A stretch of DNA of 64,000 nt from Thermincola carboxydiphila (GCA_016841045.1 JAENZX010000002.1:211412-275411); one strand, 5' to 3'. Positions 19,123-27,314 are shown, numbered from the stretch's first letter. The notes: generated from the sequence alone by a model not told the origin. Numbers and translations: made by a program.

Positions 19123-20715
19123 ATGTATGAAACGAAGAAGTTTGGACAACTTGAACTCAGTAAAAAGGTTTACAGCGCTATTGGCGATATGGGATTTGAA
19201 GAGCCATCGCCAATACAAGCTGCAGCTATACCGATATTGATGCAGGAAAAAGATGTTGTTGCACAGGCTCAAACAGGGACAGGTAAGACTGCGGCTTTTG
19301 GCATACCTATCGTGGAAAAGGTCAATACCAGATACCGCGGGGTGCAAGCCCTCATCCTCACTCCCACACGTGAGCTGGCAATCCAGGTAGCTGAGGAAAT
19401 CACAAAGATAGGTAAATACCGGGAATTAAGAACCCTTGCTATATATGGTGGACAGTCAATCGATAGGCAGATACTGGCTTTACGAAGGGGTGTACAGGTA
19501 GTTGTCGGTACGCCGGGACGGATAATTGACCATCTAGGTCGCGGTACCCTTATTCTAAAAAGTTTACGTTTTATGATACTGGATGAAGCAGATGAAATGC
19601 TAGACATGGGCTTTATTGACGATATAGAAAAAATACTAAAGGAAACACCAGAAACAAAGCAGACTCTGCTGTTTTCAGCTACTATGCCGGAAGAAATTCA
19701 GCGACTGTCAAGAAAGTATCTCAAAAATCCTGAATTTCTTTCTGTCAGCAGGGATGAGCTTACCGTTCCACAAATTGAACAGGTTTTTTATGAAGTTAAG
19801 GCACACAACAAATTTGAGGGGTTATGCAGGGTACTTGATACTTCTGACATCAACCTTGCAATAATATTCTGCCGGACAAAACGCGGTGTTGATGAACTTG
19901 TTGCCGGTCTTGAAGCAAGGGGCTACGAAGCAGGCGGCTTGCATGGAGACCTTACTCAGGCTCAACGAAATAAGATAATGAGGAAATTCAGGGAAGGCAA
20001 TATGGAGATGCTCGTTGCCACAGATGTTGCTGCACGGGGACTCGATATAGAAAATGTAAGTCATGTGATAAATTATGACATTCCTCAGGACCCGGAATCA
20101 TATGTCCACCGCATTGGCCGGACGGGACGTGCCGGCAAGACCGGTATAGCCATGTCTTTTGTAGTACCCCAGGAGTACAGGCTGCTTCGGATGATTGAAA
20201 AAATGATTAATACTAGAATAACCAGGTGTAAACTTCCTTCGGTGGAAGATGTATTTGACCGCCAGAGGGAGGTTATTATTGAGCGGCTTGTAAGTACTAT
20301 GCAGCTTGGTAGACTGAGCCACTACAGATCAATTATAGAAGACCTTGCAGCTGAATATGATGTTTATGAGGTTGCAGCTGCAGCGCTAAGGCTGGCTTTT
20401 GATTTGGAAGTTACCGGTGAAAAAAATGAACAGGATGATTTTGAGTTTGGTGATACCGGTGCTGAACCTGGAATGGTTCGTCTTTTCATGAATGTTGGAC
20501 GAATGGAAGAACTGAGACCCCCTGACCTGATTAAAATCATTGCCGAAGAGGCGGGAATACCGGGCAGGGTTATTGGGGCTATCAGGATCTACGATAAATT
20601 TACCTTCGTTGAGGTACCCAAAGATGTAGCGGAGAAAGTGCTTTACTCTCTGCACAGGAATATTATAAAGGGTAAAAAAGTACATGTGGAGCCTGCTAAA
20701 GTACGTACGAGGTAA
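19123..20715 (+). CDS. DEAD-box RNA helicase with C-terminal RNA-binding domain
   Basis: This 530-residue ATP-dependent RNA helicase is of the DeaD/CshA/DbpA type. It shows AQTGTGKT (48-55), PTRELA (81-86), DEAD (154-157), SAT, and HRIGRTGR in the second RecA domain. A C-terminal DbpA-like RRM domain (about 450-525, beginning RLFMNVGRMEELRP) follows. That domain directs relatives to ribosomal RNA, so a role in ribosome assembly or cold adaptation is likely. GAGGAGG precedes the ATG. The gene is monocistronic with its own terminator. Confidence 0.9.
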   Translation: MYETKKFGQLELSKKVYSAIGDMGFEEPSPIQAAAIPILMQEKDVVAQAQTGTGKTAAFGIPIVEKVNTRYRGVQALILTPTRELAIQVAEEITKIGKYRELRTLAIYGGQSIDRQILALRRGVQVVVGTPGRIIDHLGRGTLILKSLRFMILDEADEMLDMGFIDDIEKILKETPETKQTLLFSATMPEEIQRLSRKYLKNPEFLSVSRDELTVPQIEQVFYEVKAHNKFEGLCRVLDTSDINLAIIFCRTKRGVDELVAGLEARGYEAGGLHGDLTQAQRNKIMRKFREGNMEMLVATDVAARGLDIENVSHVINYDIPQDPESYVHRIGRTGRAGKTGIAMSFVVPQEYRLLRMIEKMINTRITRCKLPSVEDVFDRQREVIIERLVSTMQLGRLSHYRSIIEDLAAEYDVYEVAAAALRLAFDLEVTGEKNEQDDFEFGDTGAEPGMVRLFMNVGRMEELRPPDLIKIIAEEAGIPGRVIGAIRIYDKFTFVEVPKDVAEKVLYSLHRNIIKGKKVHVEPAKVRTR

Positions 20716-20724
20716 ATCAAATTT

Positions 20725-20751
20725 AAAGCAACCGGTCTTCCGGTTGCTTTC
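20725..20751 (+). terminator. Terminator after the DEAD-box gene
   Basis: AAAGCAACCGG and CCGGTTGCTTT form a perfect stem around a TCTT loop. Confidence 0.8.
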
Positions 20752-20887
20752 CAATTTAGCATTAGAAAATATTTAATATTTATTTAATTGGCAAAGGGCG
20801 CAAAATAGTATATCTTTTATTTTAGGGGTAAAATAAAGTGAATTCGATAATTGTCTAGTTAACTACTACATATAAGGAGGAATAACC

Positions 20888-21379
20888 ATGTCAACTGAAA
20901 ACAACCTTAAAACAGCTTTTGCTGGGGAGTCCCAGGCTAACAGGAAGTACCTGGCCTTTGCTAAAAAGGCTGAAGAAGAAGGCTATCCGGGAGTCGCTAA
21001 ACTGTTCCGAGCTGCAGCTGAGGCAGAGACTATCCATGCTATGAGCGAGTTTAAAGCTATGGGCGGCATTAAGTCAACTGCAGAAAACCTGCAGGCAGCT
21101 ATTGAAGGAGAAACTGAAGAGTTTACCAACATGTACCCAGGGTTTATTGCCGAAGCTGAAAAAGAGGGGAACAACCAGGCTAAGCAGGCATTTAGAATGG
21201 CTAACGAGGCAGAAAAGGTTCATGCAGACTTATATAAGAAAGCCCTTACTGCTTTAGAAGAGAAAAAAGATATAGAGTATTATGTGTGTGAAGTATGTGG
21301 TAACATTGTTGAGGGTGAAGCAGCTGATAAATGTGCTATTTGTGGGGCACCAAAGAGTAAATTTAAGAATGTAGGATAG
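20888..21379 (+). CDS. rbr: Rubrerythrin
   Basis: The 163-residue non-haem iron peroxidase reduces hydrogen peroxide in anaerobes. A four-helix ferritin-like diiron domain (Glu-rich, including AGESQANRKY and AEAETIH) precedes a C-terminal rubredoxin-like Fe site (C134, C137, C149, C152). It starts with ATG after AAGGAGG and is flanked by terminators. It supports a strictly anaerobic host. No clear PerR box was seen in the upstream AT-rich region. Confidence 0.93.
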   Translation: MSTENNLKTAFAGESQANRKYLAFAKKAEEEGYPGVAKLFRAAAEAETIHAMSEFKAMGGIKSTAENLQAAIEGETEEFTNMYPGFIAEAEKEGNNQAKQAFRMANEAEKVHADLYKKALTALEEKKDIEYYVCEVCGNIVEGEAADKCAICGAPKSKFKNVG

Positions 21380-21384
21380 AGAAT

Positions 21385-21409
21385 CGCGCCTTTGGGCGCG
21401 CTTTTTTTA
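21385..21409 (+). terminator. Terminator after rubrerythrin
   Basis: CGCGCC, loop TTTG, GGCGCG, then TTTTTTT. Confidence 0.88.
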
Positions 21410-21593
21410 GGGTGAAAAGTTCGGCTGCAACTCAGTTGGTGCCCGAATCGCTCCTTCGTCGATCTTTGGGCGATAAAGAAAATTAAGGCAGTGGTAAAAG
21501 GGGAAGAGTTTGAGGGAGGAATAATAAGGGTATTTGTTGAAGGTTTAGAGAAGGTCCTTTTGGGAATCAGGAAAATTTAAAAATAGAGAAGAA

Positions 21594-21620
21594 TAAAAAA
21601 CCGCCTATCAAAGGCGGTCA
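21594..21620 (-). terminator. Terminator after the HesB-like selenoprotein gene
   Basis: On the minus strand ACCGCCTTTGATAGGCGGT is followed by a T-run. It lies 33 bases past the selenoprotein stop. The interval 21,410-21,593 holds no gene I can support. Confidence 0.85.
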
Positions 21621-21652
21621 GAAAATTAGCATTTTGTGTTTATTTGCTGCTT

Positions 21653-21955
21653 TTAGCAGCAGCCCCCGGAACAGCTTTTACCTTTTTCTGAAATAGTAAA
21701 GCCTTTGCCGAGGAAACTGTTTGTGTAGTCGATCAGCAGATTTTGGTAACTGCTGTCCAGATCTTTACTAATTACAATTTTGAAATCACCATTTTCAAAA
21801 ACCCTGTCATCATCATTAATTGACTTTTCCAAAGTCATGTCAAACCGCGGGCCGCTTCAGCCGCTTCCACCGTAATATACTCTGATGATTTCAGCGTTTT
21901 GACTGCTAAGAATTTTTTTCAATTCATCTTTGGCTTTTTCTGTTACATCTATCAT
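21653..21955 (-). CDS. HesB/IscA-like selenoprotein (in-frame TGA read as Sec33)
   Basis: Read through one TGA (21,857-21,859), the frame encodes a 100-residue HesB/IscA-fold protein starting MIDVTEKAKDELKKIL. The TGA falls in YGGSG-U-SGPRF, exactly where IscA-type proteins carry their first ligand Cys (GGCSG). A C-terminal CSGGCC supplies the remaining thiols. The ATG at 21,955 has a perfect AAAGGAGGTG site. A conventional gene caller would report only the part from 21,838, which lacks a ribosome site. A hairpin resembling a bacterial SECIS follows the TGA. HesB-like selenoproteins are a known prokaryotic family; the role here (Fe-S, Se or sulfide handling) is inference. Confidence 0.85.
21821..21837 (-). 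promoter_or_regulatory. Candidate bacterial SECIS hairpin
   Basis: On the minus strand TGACTT-TGGAA-AAGTCA forms a 6-bp stem with a G-containing five-base loop. It begins 19 bases after the TGA. Outer pairing of TTGAC with GTCAA is also possible. Bacterial SECIS elements lie in this window and display a G in the apical loop for SelB. The fold is judged by eye only. Confidence 0.5.
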
Positions 21956-21980
21956 TTTTAAGCACCTCCTTTTCTAAAGT

Positions 21981-22009
21981 ATTATACCCTATAGGGGTAT
22001 GTGTGTAAA
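21981..22009 (-). promoter_or_regulatory. Promoter of the HesB-like selenoprotein gene
   Basis: On the minus strand TTTACA (22,009-22,004) and TATAAT (21,986-21,981) are separated by 17 bp, placed 26 bp upstream of the start codon. Confidence 0.75.
21984..22000. promoter_or_regulatory. CsoR/CstR-type operator
   Basis: The 17-bp dyad ATACCCTATAGGGGTAT fills the spacer between the -35 and -10 boxes of the selenoprotein promoter. ATACCC/GGGTAT half sites with a short centre match operators of the CsoR family (copper-sensing CsoR, persulfide-sensing CstR). No csoR gene is in the window, so the ligand cannot be told. Confidence 0.7.
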
Positions 22010-22138
22010 GTTCTTTTTGAAGGATTTTATTATGAGTAATGTCGAATAATAAGTTTAAGTTGTAATTCCTTCCTTAACTTGGAGATATTCGCTAGATTAC
22101 GCGGTCTTTAAGAAAATTTTTGGAGGAGGTATGAGATT

Positions 22139-22846
22139 ATGAGTAATGCTGATATTAGTAAGGCATTCAGTAAATTATCAACTGCCTTGGTTGCTGATGC
22201 CTGCTTAAGACTAGGGGTTCAACTGCAGATTCCCCTGCCGGGGATAAAAGCGCTGATACCTGGCATGAAAATAGCCGGGCATATTTTTCCGGTGCGACAC
22301 TTTGGCAGCATTGATATATTTTTTGAAGCTATGGGACAAGTTGAAGATGGAGATATTTTGGTAATTGATAATGACGGGAGAATGGATGAGGGCTGTATCG
22401 GTGACCTGACTGTTTTAGAAGCCCAGTTAGCAGGTCTTGGAGGCATCGTAATTAATGGATGCCATCGTGATACTACTGAACTTTTAAAATTAGGGTTTCC
22501 TATCTTCAGTTATGGCTCTTTCCCTGCTGGACCGCTGAGAAGGGGAAGAAGGCATCCCGGCACACATAAATCCACCCAATTTGCAAAGTTTGAGCAGTAT
22601 AGGCAGGATTTCGTTTTGGCTGACGATGATGGGGTCATGTTTATTCCCAAGAGTCGTTCCCAGGAAATAATTGAAACAGCTACCAAAATTTTCGAAACTG
22701 AACGAAAACAGGCAGAATTAATAAAAACCGGGGTAAGTCTAAGGGAACAGTTTAAATTTAATGATTATTTAGCTAAGAGAGAGAAAGACCACGAATATAC
22801 GTTTAGAATGCACCTGCGTAAACTGGGCGCAGCTATTGAAGAATAA
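22139..22846 (+). CDS. RraA-family (oxaloacetate/HMG aldolase-like) protein
   Basis: The 235-residue protein has the RraA/MenG-like fold. It carries DACLRLG near the N terminus, a DGDILVIDNDG block, and the signature INGCHRDTTEL, whose Arg-Asp pair binds substrate and metal in aldolase members. Family members are class II aldolases/oxaloacetate decarboxylases or RNase E inhibitors. RNase E regulation is unlikely to apply here without a known partner, so a metal-dependent lyase is favoured. GGAGGAGG precedes the ATG. Confidence 0.75.
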   Translation: MSNADISKAFSKLSTALVADACLRLGVQLQIPLPGIKALIPGMKIAGHIFPVRHFGSIDIFFEAMGQVEDGDILVIDNDGRMDEGCIGDLTVLEAQLAGLGGIVINGCHRDTTELLKLGFPIFSYGSFPAGPLRRGRRHPGTHKSTQFAKFEQYRQDFVLADDDGVMFIPKSRSQEIIETATKIFETERKQAELIKTGVSLREQFKFNDYLAKREKDHEYTFRMHLRKLGAAIEE

Positions 22847-22885
22847 AACAGAAGGATAAATTAGCCCCAAAAGGAGGGCGATAAA

Positions 22886-23251
22886 GTGAGCTTAGCAAAA
22901 ACACTGCTTAACATTCCCTGGAAAGAAATTATAAATAATGCCCCGTTGATTTTTGAAGCGGCCAAAAAGGCCTATAAAACGGTGAATAAAGAGCCGGTTC
23001 CGCCAAAAGAACTGCCAGGCAGTAAAGCCGGAGATAATCAATCACTAACTGAAATCATGGAAATTATTGAGGAATTAAGAATAAATGAGGTAAGACAGGC
23101 TAAACTGGTGTCTGATTTGGCAGAACAGGTTAAGGCACTCTCTGAAGGAATACAGGATATTTCCTTTAGGCTAAATCTGTTTATGTATATAACTGCTAGC
23201 TCACTGTTATTGACTATATTTTTGCTGGTAAAAATCTTTTTTTTAACTTAA
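22886..23251 (+). CDS. Small coiled-coil protein with C-terminal membrane anchor
   Basis: The 121-residue protein has an N-terminal amphipathic region and a Pro/Lys linker. A predicted coiled coil (about residues 55-90) is followed by one C-terminal membrane helix (about 98-119). It starts with GTG after AAGGAGGGCG and lies 39 bases after the RraA-like gene, so it is probably co-transcribed with it. I do not recognise the family. Confidence 0.55.
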   Translation: MSLAKTLLNIPWKEIINNAPLIFEAAKKAYKTVNKEPVPPKELPGSKAGDNQSLTEIMEIIEELRINEVRQAKLVSDLAEQVKALSEGIQDISFRLNLFMYITASSLLLTIFLLVKIFFLT

Positions 23252-23255
23252 ATAA

Positions 23256-23279
23256 CCCGGCTGTATGCCGGTTTTTTTA
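23256..23279 (+). terminator. Terminator after the coiled-coil membrane protein gene
   Basis: ACCCGGC and GCCGGTT arms around TGTAT, then a run of T. Confidence 0.8.
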
Positions 23280-23283
23280 ACGC

Positions 23284-23314
23284 CTAAAAGAATACCCGGA
23301 AATTAATCCGGGTT
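23284..23314 (-). terminator. Terminator after the DUF2935 gene
   Basis: On the minus strand AACCCGGATTAATTTCCGGGTATTCTTTT forms a stem with a T-rich tail, starting at the stop codon. Confidence 0.7.
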
Positions 23315-24239
23315 AGAGGCCAGCTTGCAGCTTTGTAAGCATTCTGATGTAATGGTTAGCTTCCCTGGTGACATGGTCGGCAAGTAGAGGGGCTATCAAC
23401 CCCTTAATTGTACACATAAGAATACCTTCTGTACCTGTCTTTTTAAAATCCCTTATTGAGCGGGTTGCATCAAGACTTCTTTGTGTAATGACATTTATCT
23501 GGTCTTGCCCCGCGGCAGCCGCCTCTGCTTCCTCTGTAAGCTCATCAAATCTGGCTGCAAATGCTTGGGCAGTTTCAAAGAGTTCTTCTTCTGTGGGATC
23601 CAGGTAATTACGGATAAACAATGCATGTTCTTCCATAAGCCTGTTCCAAAAGGCTTCCAGCTGGGCGGCCATTACTGGGTCATGGGGATTTTCGCCTCTT
23701 TGAAATTTAATTAGGTTTGCATTGTACATTAGAGCTTCGCGGCGGATGTGATCTAGTAATAGAGGAAAATTCCAGGTAAAAAGGGTACAGGAAAGCACTG
23801 AATCCCGGACTAAACGTTTAAATTCAGCAATTTGCGCAGATAGCACAATCCCTCTTTGATTAAGGGATGAAACAGCACGTGCCAGACCAGGGACATCCAC
23901 AAATCCTAAATTGCCTCTAAGTGCCATCTCAGCACAAGTTATAGATGTATTGATGGGTATACCAGAGAGTTGTTGGGTTTTTTCCTCTGCCGGAAGGGTG
24001 TTATTTGTCACAAATTCCTGAGCTGCTATTGAATCTGCAGAAACTACACCGTTTGCAAGGTTCACAGCATCAGCTAACAAAGCAGTTGATGCGTTTTTTA
24101 GCAATTTTGCCTGTTGAATAAGATTAACATCTTTACTGACAAACCCTGCCTCCATAAATATAAGGTGTTCCTTCATTATCCGGGCCCAGAACAAGTGTGA
24201 CTCAAGTGACATTCTGATATATTCGGCTCTGGTAAGCAT
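23313..24239 (-). CDS. DUF2935 ferritin-like helical protein
   Basis: The 308-residue all-helical protein is built from two similar halves. Each has a pair of metal-ligand-like segments: SLESHLFWARIMKEHLIFM with LLLDHIRREALMY, and FWNRLMEEHALFI with LLADHVTREANHYI. The repeated E/H/EH pattern suggests a ferritin-like metal site in each half. The domain is known as DUF2935 in Firmicutes and has no established function. GAGGATT precedes the ATG. It is monocistronic. Confidence 0.8.
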   Translation of the reverse strand: MLTRAEYIRMSLESHLFWARIMKEHLIFMEAGFVSKDVNLIQQAKLLKNASTALLADAVNLANGVVSADSIAAQEFVTNNTLPAEEKTQQLSGIPINTSITCAEMALRGNLGFVDVPGLARAVSSLNQRGIVLSAQIAEFKRLVRDSVLSCTLFTWNFPLLLDHIRREALMYNANLIKFQRGENPHDPVMAAQLEAFWNRLMEEHALFIRNYLDPTEEELFETAQAFAARFDELTEEAEAAAAGQDQINVITQRSLDATRSIRDFKKTGTEGILMCTIKGLIAPLLADHVTREANHYIRMLTKLQAGL

Positions 24240-24349
24240 TTTTCAATCCTCCCCACATATTTTATGACTATTTACGTTAACATAATATTCTTGGAAAAAA
24301 TGTTATGTTCCAATTTAAATGAGTTTGTTTTAAACGGTTAGAGGCGTTA

Positions 24350-24378
24350 TTTACTAATCAATGCAATAGTGCTACAAT
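24350..24378 (+). promoter_or_regulatory. Promoter with extended -10
   Basis: TTTACT (24,350-24,355) is followed after 17 bp by TACAAT (24,373-24,378), with TG at 24,370-24,371. The -10 overlaps the first ATG of the downstream frame, which supports the later TTG start. Confidence 0.65.
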
Positions 24379-24412
24379 GGAAAGCAAATTAAGTTTTTTG
24401 GAGGGAAAAATT

Positions 24413-24994
24413 TTGCTCCTTTTAGCTGCAATGCTGATTCCGTTCATAGTTTTCCTGGGTGGTAGTTTCCTGCTGCACTATCCCCCAACCCTGGGGTTTT
24501 TATATTCCGTTAATGTCGTATTGATATATCTTGTACTTTGGGCGGTTTTAAACCAGGCTGTTAAGATTAATACGCAGAAAATTGGGATTGAAGGTAATAA
24601 TCTGGTCTTAATTCGAAAAAAGTTATTTATGTCGTTTCCTCTATTAAGGGAGCAGGATCTGGAAATACCACTGGCCCAAATCAGAGAAATAATTCTTGTG
24701 CCTACAGGCGTAGGTTATCAGCTTACAGTTCGTTTTGCTCACAAGGAAAAGCTTATTGGCATAGATATAGATATAAATCCTTTATATCTGAGGAATTCGG
24801 AAATAATAAAGAAAGTGCTGGAATTAAAGCCGGAAATTAGTATTGATGAGAAATCTCTTAAGATACTTAATGAATTTAAGGATAAAATTACATCGTGGAA
24901 GAATGTCTACCTCATGTCTACACTAGTTATATGTCTTGCTCTTGTTATCTTTCTTGGGATAAGTGTGTATTTTGGTCATAAATTAGCGCTTTAA
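24413..24994 (+). CDS. Membrane protein with PH-like central domain
   Basis: The 193-residue protein has two N-terminal membrane helices, a soluble beta-rich region (about 45-130) resembling bacterial PH domains, and a C-terminal membrane helix (about 163-185). The TTG at 24,413 is chosen because GGAGGG sits 7 bases upstream. The ATG at 24,377 lies inside the promoter -10. Family and function are not recognised. Confidence 0.55.
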   Translation: MLLLAAMLIPFIVFLGGSFLLHYPPTLGFLYSVNVVLIYLVLWAVLNQAVKINTQKIGIEGNNLVLIRKKLFMSFPLLREQDLEIPLAQIREIILVPTGVGYQLTVRFAHKEKLIGIDIDINPLYLRNSEIIKKVLELKPEISIDEKSLKILNEFKDKITSWKNVYLMSTLVICLALVIFLGISVYFGHKLAL

Positions 24995-25027
24995 CTTATG
25001 TAGGTGTTACGGAATTGTATGGAGGGG

Positions 25028-25252
25028 ATGAATTTGAAAATACCAAAGAAGTCACTGGGTTTCTATAATGGCAGAGATGGGCAAAAAGCCTTTATCGCCT
25101 ATAAGGGAAAGGTTTATGACGTTACTGAGCTGTATAAAGACGGGGAACACAACAGTTGTATTGCAGGAAATGACCTGACCGGCGTTCTTGAAATGATGCC
25201 TCATGGTGATGAAGTAGTTAGTAGATATCCGGTTGTTGGTGAGCTGGAGTAA
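25028..25252 (+). CDS. Small cytochrome b5-like domain protein
   Basis: The 74-residue protein resembles stand-alone bacterial cytochrome b5-type domains: YNGRDGQKAFIAYKGKVYDV, then AGNDLTGVLEMMPHGDEV and PVVGEL. In many relatives two His residues ligate haem. Here one position usually His reads Cys (GEHNSCIAGNDLT), so haem binding may be altered. A TTG at 25,034 is better spaced from GGAGGG (25,021-25,026) than the ATG at 25,028, so the first two residues are uncertain. Confidence 0.65.
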   Translation: MNLKIPKKSLGFYNGRDGQKAFIAYKGKVYDVTELYKDGEHNSCIAGNDLTGVLEMMPHGDEVVSRYPVVGELE

Positions 25253-25280
25253 TCCTTTATGAAACCGGAGGTGTTTTTGC

Positions 25281-25577
25281 TTGGAAATTGACAGGTCATT
25301 ACTCCTCGAACAGATAAAAAAGTTGGTTAGTGGTGAAGTATCCAGTGAAGATGTTGGATGGTGGGCCTATGACCTTCTGCTGGAAAAGGAATTAAAATAT
25401 GAGCCATGTTATGAACAACTTCTAGGAGACGTATTAAGGTCACTTCATTATTTTCATGACACCGAGCCGTTAATGCAGCAGTTCTATCCGGATAAGACTG
25501 AGATTGATTATTACATAAGCTGTTTGAAAGGTGAACAAATTTACCAACGCTCCAGAGTGATACATTGGAAAGTGTAA
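25281..25577 (+). CDS. Hypothetical protein upstream of the FliK-like gene
   Basis: The 98-residue soluble, acidic and helical protein starts with TTG after GGAGGTG. It carries GEVSSEDVGWWAYDLLLEKE, which suggests a small helical family found in Firmicutes; no function is recognised. It sits 28 bases after the cytochrome b5-like gene and 66 before the FliK-like gene, so it is probably in one transcript with them. Confidence 0.6.
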   Translation: MEIDRSLLLEQIKKLVSGEVSSEDVGWWAYDLLLEKELKYEPCYEQLLGDVLRSLHYFHDTEPLMQQFYPDKTEIDYYISCLKGEQIYQRSRVIHWKV

Positions 25578-25643
25578 TAAGAAAATGTGATAAGTTTAAT
25601 TTTAGAAAATGTAATTTGGATAGTGCGTTGTGGAGGGTCAGAA

Positions 25644-26963
25644 ATGCGGGCTGCTGAGATACAGCACATAATCACCGGTCTCATTAACGGAATTGGAAAA
25701 AATGACCTTATTAATCTATCTCCAGGTAAAGTTATCACGGCATTTATAAAAGAGGTACAGGGGAATCACTGTATTCTTGTAAGTGAAGGGAAAGAATTTT
25801 CTGCCCGACTGGAGACAGACTTACCTGCCGGGCAGAATCTAAAGCTTCTGGTTGAGGGTGAAAAGAACGGAAAGACTGTTTTAAAATTACTTTCCAACAA
25901 CGTTGATGATAATGAACTTCCTTTAAAAAATATTGTCACTAGGCTTGGTCTTAGCGAAAACAATATGAACCTTAAACTGGTTGGCGAAATGATTAAACAG
26001 CAGATGCCCCTTACACTTACCTCCACAGCCAGGCTTACTGGGTTTATTAATGGTCTTAATATCCCTGAACACGAAATTTGGATACCGGTTTTTATGGAAA
26101 ACAATGGAATTAAGCTTACTCAACAAAACTATACTGGGGTCACCGGTCTCTTAACTGACATTCAGTTTATTAACAATGACTTGTCCAAGTTATCTGCAGA
26201 ACTGCAAAGCCTCATAAACACAACTCAATCTGGGAGCGGGTTGGTTGAAACGACCCAAAAGGTGGTTAATATTTTAACCCAGTTAGAATTAAACCCAGAC
26301 CAAGGGAGTGATACACTAGCAGCTAAATTAGAGTTAGCGGTGAGGCTGTTTTCCGAAACGAAAACCTCTCAGGCCGCTCCTACCGCACATGATATAAATA
26401 TTGCAAAAGATCCGAAAGCGGTCGGGGAATTGGGTCCAATGCTTGACAAACTAGCGTTAAACCTTAAAGAATATAATTCTGGTGGACATAAAGAAATTAT
26501 CAAGTTAATTCAAACTGTAACCGAAAAAATTGAATTTGTACGGAACTTTAATATTCAAACTGAAGCAGGCCGGGAAAATATGATGGTTTTTTATTCAACA
26601 GTGCAGTTTGAAGATAGATATGAACCGTTGAGATTAGCGGTAAAATACCGAGATGGAAAAGAAAAGAGCAATAACTTTTCTATATGTAAGCTTGAAATTA
26701 AGCTGAATACTCCTGGACTGGGAAGGGTAAAATGTGAAGTCCAGTTAGCACATAAAAATCTGACTTTGCAGTTTACAGCAACCAGTGAGCCGGCTGGCAA
26801 AGCTCTGGATGCCTTTGCAGGTGTATTGGCAAAACGCTTGGTTCAAATGGCTTATATTGTAGATTACCTTCCATCCAAAGTCGAAACTGAACCTGAGGAT
26901 GAACTCATACCTGACAGAGGGGCTGACATGCAAGGTTTTTTTCAGTTAAACCTTACTGTTTGA
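25644..26963 (+). CDS. FliK-like hook-length-control domain protein (YlqG-like)
   Basis: The 439-residue protein has a long, low-conservation N-terminal region and a C-terminal FliK-type domain (about 310-420, including LEIKLNTPGLGRVKCEVQ). In Bacillus the similar YlqG gene is outside flagellar clusters and precedes ylqH, as here. The ATG at 25,644 follows GGAGGG at 6 bases, so the longer frame from 25,587 is rejected. The stop overlaps a possible upstream start of the FlhB-like gene. Its role outside a flagellar operon is unknown. Confidence 0.7.
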   Translation: MRAAEIQHIITGLINGIGKNDLINLSPGKVITAFIKEVQGNHCILVSEGKEFSARLETDLPAGQNLKLLVEGEKNGKTVLKLLSNNVDDNELPLKNIVTRLGLSENNMNLKLVGEMIKQQMPLTLTSTARLTGFINGLNIPEHEIWIPVFMENNGIKLTQQNYTGVTGLLTDIQFINNDLSKLSAELQSLINTTQSGSGLVETTQKVVNILTQLELNPDQGSDTLAAKLELAVRLFSETKTSQAAPTAHDINIAKDPKAVGELGPMLDKLALNLKEYNSGGHKEIIKLIQTVTEKIEFVRNFNIQTEAGRENMMVFYSTVQFEDRYEPLRLAVKYRDGKEKSNNFSICKLEIKLNTPGLGRVKCEVQLAHKNLTLQFTATSEPAGKALDAFAGVLAKRLVQMAYIVDYLPSKVETEPEDELIPDRGADMQGFFQLNLTV

Positions 26964-27007
26964 TGGGGTTTTTTGTGTTAGATTTTTGTGTTGGAAGGAA
27001 GGAAGTA

Positions 27008-27313
27008 ATGAAGTCGCCTAAAAATAACGATAATTCAAATATTAATGATGATATTGCCGTCGCATTAGGATATGATGCCAAATCTATGACTGCCCCTTCA
27101 GTCTTAGCTGCCGGGAAAGGGCATGTTGCCCACAAAATTATTGATACAGCCCGCCAAAATAACATTCCTGTTGAGCAAGACCCTATGTTGGCTGAAGCGT
27201 TAAACCAACTTGAAATTGGTCAGGAAATTCCGGCGGAATTATATAAAGTTGTAGCAGAGATTCTTGTTTTTATTATGGAGACTAATCGCAATTACATAAG
27301 TTCTCAAAAATAG
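27008..27313 (+). CDS. FlhB C-terminal-domain-like protein (YlqH-like)
   Basis: The 101-residue protein resembles the cytoplasmic C-terminal domain of flagellar export protein FlhB without its membrane part: AVALGYDAKSMTAPSVLAAG and AHKIIDTARQNNIPVEQDP. The NPTH autocleavage motif of true FlhB is not seen. The ATG at 27,008 follows a GGAAGGAAGGAAG site; an upstream ATG at 26,960 lacks one. Pairing with the FliK-like gene matches ylqG-ylqH of Bacillus and the FliK-FlhB partnership in flagella. Confidence 0.75.
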   Translation: MKSPKNNDNSNINDDIAVALGYDAKSMTAPSVLAAGKGHVAHKIIDTARQNNIPVEQDPMLAEALNQLEIGQEIPAELYKVVAEILVFIMETNRNYISSQK

Positions 27314-27314
27314 A

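Noticed and set aside
21410-21593. A short gene fragment (frame with EEFEGGIIRVFVEGLEKVLL)
   Set aside because: About 30 codons with no convincing start or family; may be a remnant but cannot be supported.
21653-21838. A 61-residue stand-alone minus-strand gene
   Set aside because: It has no ribosome site and is only the part of the HesB-like selenoprotein gene after the TGA.
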